This document shows positions 61,907-64,000 of a DNA stretch of 64,000 nt, in pieces (positions within the stretch are counted from its first letter, which is position 1; each line of letters opens with the position of its first letter). A program made the translations under genes and the position numbers. The notes beneath the pieces were generated by a model, which was not told the DNA's origin, did not search any database, and worked only from the letters and a program-made list of their open reading frames with translations. The stretch spans positions 145,416 to 209,415 of the forward strand of contig CAMZJA010000002.1 of assembly GCA_947307415.1 (NCBI GenBank), given 5' to 3'. The stretch is from an uncultured Bacteroidales bacterium. Lineage in GTDB: Bacteria > Bacteroidota > Bacteroidia > Bacteroidales > F082.

Positions 61907-62052
61907 ATATCGCCACAGTTATAGTATTACTTGCGGTAACCACACTTGTCGTGATGGCTGTCAGAACCTTGCGCAGTGATAAAAAAAAGAATTGCAGTGG
62001 CTGTGCCTACTGCAATTCCTGTAAACATTGTTCACACAAACAATCTGTGTAA
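61903..62052 (+). CDS. FeoB-associated Cys-rich membrane protein
   Basis: 49 residues from an ATG that overlaps the feoB stop (ATGA). It has one N-terminal membrane helix (ATVIVLLAVTTLVVMAVRTL) and then CSGCAYCNSCKHCSHKQ, with five Cys. The FeoB-associated Cys-rich family sits directly after feoB in many anaerobes and probably delivers or traps iron at the pore. Its last 46 bp are shared antisense with the CWC-type gene at 62007-62165. Confidence 0.88.
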   Translation: MNIATVIVLLAVTTLVVMAVRTLRSDKKKNCSGCAYCNSCKHCSHKQSV

Positions 62053-62165
62053 TTTTCCTTTAGATGTGCCTTCGCGCGGTCGCTGAGATGTATCTTCACA
62101 CACCAGCAATCAATTGAATGCATGCATTCAAACTCTTTTCCGCAACGAGGACAAATCTTCTTCAT
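62007..62165 (-). CDS. Cysteine-rich CWC family protein
   Basis: 52 residues (MKKICPRCGKEFECMHSIDC, WCVKIHLSDRAKAHLKENYT, DCLCEQCLQELQ). The Cys-Pro-x-Cys-Gly opening, the Cys-Trp-Cys core and the Cys-x-Cys-x2-Cys end fit the CWC family of small zinc-binding proteins. It lies opposite the FeoB-associated gene, sharing 46 bp with it, and reads toward feoB. It is 10 bp upstream of nothing on its strand; the T9SS gene at 62176 ends just before its start and may be co-transcribed. Confidence 0.85.
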   Translation of the reverse strand: MKKICPRCGKEFECMHSIDCWCVKIHLSDRAKAHLKENYTDCLCEQCLQELQ

Positions 62166-62175
62166 AACACATTGA

Positions 62176-63471
62176 TTATTTGATGATTACACGTTCTGTG
62201 ATAATATTATCACCACAATTTATTCTGACAAAATAAATGCCTGGTTCTAAACCTCTAACATCAATTTCTGTATCATTGGTCGTTAAAATGTTATGTCCAA
62301 TAACGTCAAAAATTTCAATTTTTTGCACGTTATCGCCATCGACAAATATTTTGTCATGCGCCGGATTCGGATACACCGAAACCGTCACCACATCATTTTC
62401 TTCTATGCCATCCGGCACATAATTAATTATGACATGAACGTTAAAATCAACATAAAGCCCATTACTTGTGGCACGCATAACAAGGTCAGCTACGGCCTCT
62501 TCTCTCGACAAACGCATCAGATTCAGCATTTTGCCTTCCATGGTTGCAGAAAGCATGGCTTCGTTTGAATTTGACACGATGCTGTATTCAATTAATTCAT
62601 CATCATTATCAGGATCGGTAGCAACGCCGTTCAAATAAAGCTGAATTGTCTGCGGATAACCCTCAAACACCACATCATCGACTGGATTAACGATATATGG
62701 CGGTTCATCTGTCGGTGTCGGGAAATGTTCTATATCATGAATAACTCCAACAGCATCAAGGTCGAAACCGCATGAAGCAAATGGTGTCGACCATGGATCA
62801 TTGACAGGATGTCCTTGCGAATCGTAAGTGCAGTATTCAGGGTCGATATTGCCTATTACATCAACCACACGCACATGAGTGATGTTGTTTTTGTCGAGAA
62901 GTGCATTGTCCTCAACATCGTCAAGATCAAATGGAGTGCCGTAGAATGCACCGTATTTTCCTGCAAAGTTATGAATATATGCAGGATCCATGGTACCAAA
63001 GCCTCCTATCTGTGTTTCGTATTGCACTGCTGTTATTGCAGGGAAACGGAAGAAGTTCTCGCCATCGGAGCTCACTTCAACGAATGCTATCTCGAGGAAC
63101 CACTGTGTACCGCTCTTGAAACCGTTCTCAAACACAGCAAAATCAGGGCCTGGACGGTTGCAAATAGGTGATGCGAATGTTACAGTCGCCCAACCACCGT
63201 CGCCAAGACATGTAACCCCATAAGTACCATCAGGAACACCAATGGCATTTTCAGCGGGGTAACCGGCTCCGGCAACACCAGCGCTAGGGTTGGTGATGTT
63301 CATCGGTCCCGGCTCTGCCACGCAGCCTGTAGCCCAAGCCACAAACGCTGACGAGTCGGCATGCATGGCCGTGGTGCCAGGCTGGTCCTGCGCAGGTGCA
63401 AACGGAGCAATCTGCGCCCAAGCCAATCCCGGCATCAAAGCCATCATTATAATAACTAAAAATTTTCTCAT
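62176..63471 (-). CDS. Type IX-secreted surface protein of unknown function
   Basis: A 431-residue protein with signal peptide MRKFLVIIMMALMPGLAWAQ. The main domain contains NPSAGVAGAGYPAENAIGVP, GWATVTFASPICNRPGPDFA and VFENGFKSGTQWFLEIAFVE. A linker follows, then a type IX sorting domain (VSVYPNPAHDKIFVDGDNVQ...IEIFDVIGHNILT...GIYFVRINCG). Similar surface proteins lie in Bacteroidetes corrinoid-uptake loci, which suggests but does not prove a cobamide link. Start overlaps the preceding gene's stop by 4 bp. Confidence 0.85.
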   Translation of the reverse strand: MRKFLVIIMMALMPGLAWAQIAPFAPAQDQPGTTAMHADSSAFVAWATGCVAEPGPMNITNPSAGVAGAGYPAENAIGVPDGTYGVTCLGDGGWATVTFASPICNRPGPDFAVFENGFKSGTQWFLEIAFVEVSSDGENFFRFPAITAVQYETQIGGFGTMDPAYIHNFAGKYGAFYGTPFDLDDVEDNALLDKNNITHVRVVDVIGNIDPEYCTYDSQGHPVNDPWSTPFASCGFDLDAVGVIHDIEHFPTPTDEPPYIVNPVDDVVFEGYPQTIQLYLNGVATDPDNDDELIEYSIVSNSNEAMLSATMEGKMLNLMRLSREEAVADLVMRATSNGLYVDFNVHVIINYVPDGIEENDVVTVSVYPNPAHDKIFVDGDNVQKIEIFDVIGHNILTTNDTEIDVRGLEPGIYFVRINCGDNIITERVIIK

Positions 63472-64000
63472 TTTACAACGAGTTTGGTTGTCTTTGTAGC
63501 GCCTTCACTTCTCACTGTGACGAAATAAACGCCAGTTTCCAAACCGCTCAGATCAACAACATTATTTGTGGTTGTCAACACATTATGACCAAGGATGTCA
63601 TACATCTCAACACTCTGCAAATTCTCAGCATCGACATACAGAACTTCTGTTGCTGGGTTAGGATAAACCGACATTGTTGTAGCTGCCATCTCGTTTACAC
63701 TGCTGTAAACCGACACAGGCTGCACTGGTGTTTCCCAAACGTATGTCCACTCAGCAATCTCAGTAGCGATAGTATAGTCACCCCATTTCACAAAGTCACC
63801 ATTGACAACAGTTTGTTCATCAAAAGTGTACCATGATGCCACACCGTTCAGGTTGTACATTGCGTTATAACCAACAAGTTCATAATGGACTTCATTATAG
63901 TTGAAGGTAAGGTCTGTAAGCATCATGCCACCCCATGCTGAAGGTTCGTCATTATAAGCGAAACGAAGGTCAACTGCTGCTATAGCTGTCATCATGTCTT
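63468..64000 (-). CDS. Type IX-secreted protein, C-terminal part (runs off right edge)
   Basis: At least 176 residues up to the edge, ending in a type IX sorting domain (TTMSVYPNPATEVLYVDAEN, SVEMYDILGHNVLTTTNN, LSGLETGVYFVTVRSEGATK). The visible mature region contains DLRFAYNDEPSAWGGMMLTD and VVNGDFVKWGDYTIATEIAE, with no recognised catalytic motif. It overlaps the start of the 62176-63471 gene by 4 bp, so the two are co-translated and likely act together at the cell surface. Confidence 0.8.
   Translation of the reverse strand, partial: DMMTAIAAVDLRFAYNDEPSAWGGMMLTDLTFNYNEVHYELVGYNAMYNLNGVASWYTFDEQTVVNGDFVKWGDYTIATEIAEWTYVWETPVQPVSVYSSVNEMAATTMSVYPNPATEVLYVDAENLQSVEMYDILGHNVLTTTNNVVDLSGLETGVYFVTVRSEGATKTTKLVVK

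Overview
The window comes from a member of the Bacteroidota, most likely an uncultured Bacteroidales of gut or rumen type. The evidence is: TAnnTTTG-type -7 promoter boxes and no strong Shine-Dalgarno sequences, type IX secretion C-terminal sorting domains, a fused FeoA-FeoB, a DUF4954 protein beside nagB, a type-2 (eukaryote-like) isoleucyl-tRNA synthetase, a short epsilon subunit of ATP synthase, and a Fibrobacter-major-type (FISUMP) lipoprotein. It is ordinary chromosome apart from one clear mobile element.

Layout. 1-4.5 kb (minus strand): the end of a surface-polysaccharide cluster (ATP-grasp fragment, DegT aminotransferase, outer-membrane barrel, O-antigen ligase). 4.6-11.4 kb: housekeeping and envelope genes (acyltransferase, FMN-binding protein, Omp85-like barrel, rsmI, tdk, tsaB) with a family of dispersed palindromic repeats ending in GTCATTTCGA/TCGAAATGAC. 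11.4-23 kb (plus strand): a long nucleotide-sugar run (rfbC-rfbD-rfbB, DUF4954, nagB, a WbpD-like acetyltransferase, a WlbA-like oxidase, galE, manC, a CapD/PglF-type dehydratase), then tRNA-Thr(CGT). 23-33.7 kb: ROK kinase, ileS, a DksA-like protein, lspA, atpD-atpC, a porin, a YeiH-type transporter and tRNA-Cys(GCA).

34,146-39,625 is a complete 5,480-bp IS1595-family transporter element. It has perfect 28-bp terminal inverted repeats and an 8-bp target duplication (ATTTGTAA). It sits inside a FISUMP-type lipoprotein gene whose frame is restored exactly if the element and one duplicate are removed. Besides the transposase it carries a rightward set of small genes and a leftward four-gene set, which converge on a shared central terminator. 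Two large RNA-like hairpins lie in it. One has its own -7 box, two mutually exclusive folds, and an arm complementary to the sequence just upstream of two cargo start codons. None of the cargo proteins could be assigned a function. This is the most novel part of the window.

40-55.6 kb (mostly minus strand): small metabolic and stress genes (CDP-alcohol transferase, flavodoxins, Fe-alcohol dehydrogenase, ZIP transporter, two glutathione peroxidases, Na/Pi cotransporter, Vat-like acetyltransferase, nitroreductase, PhzF, VanX-like dipeptidase). They end in an OhrR-like regulator/ferritin-like/glutathione-peroxidase operon with a palindromic operator candidate. 55.6-64 kb: a type-IX-secreted propeller protein, a His-rich CDF metal exporter, a DUF4369 lipoprotein, feoAB with a small FeoB-associated protein that overlaps an antisense CWC-type cysteine-rich gene, and two type-IX-secreted proteins, the last cut by the window edge.
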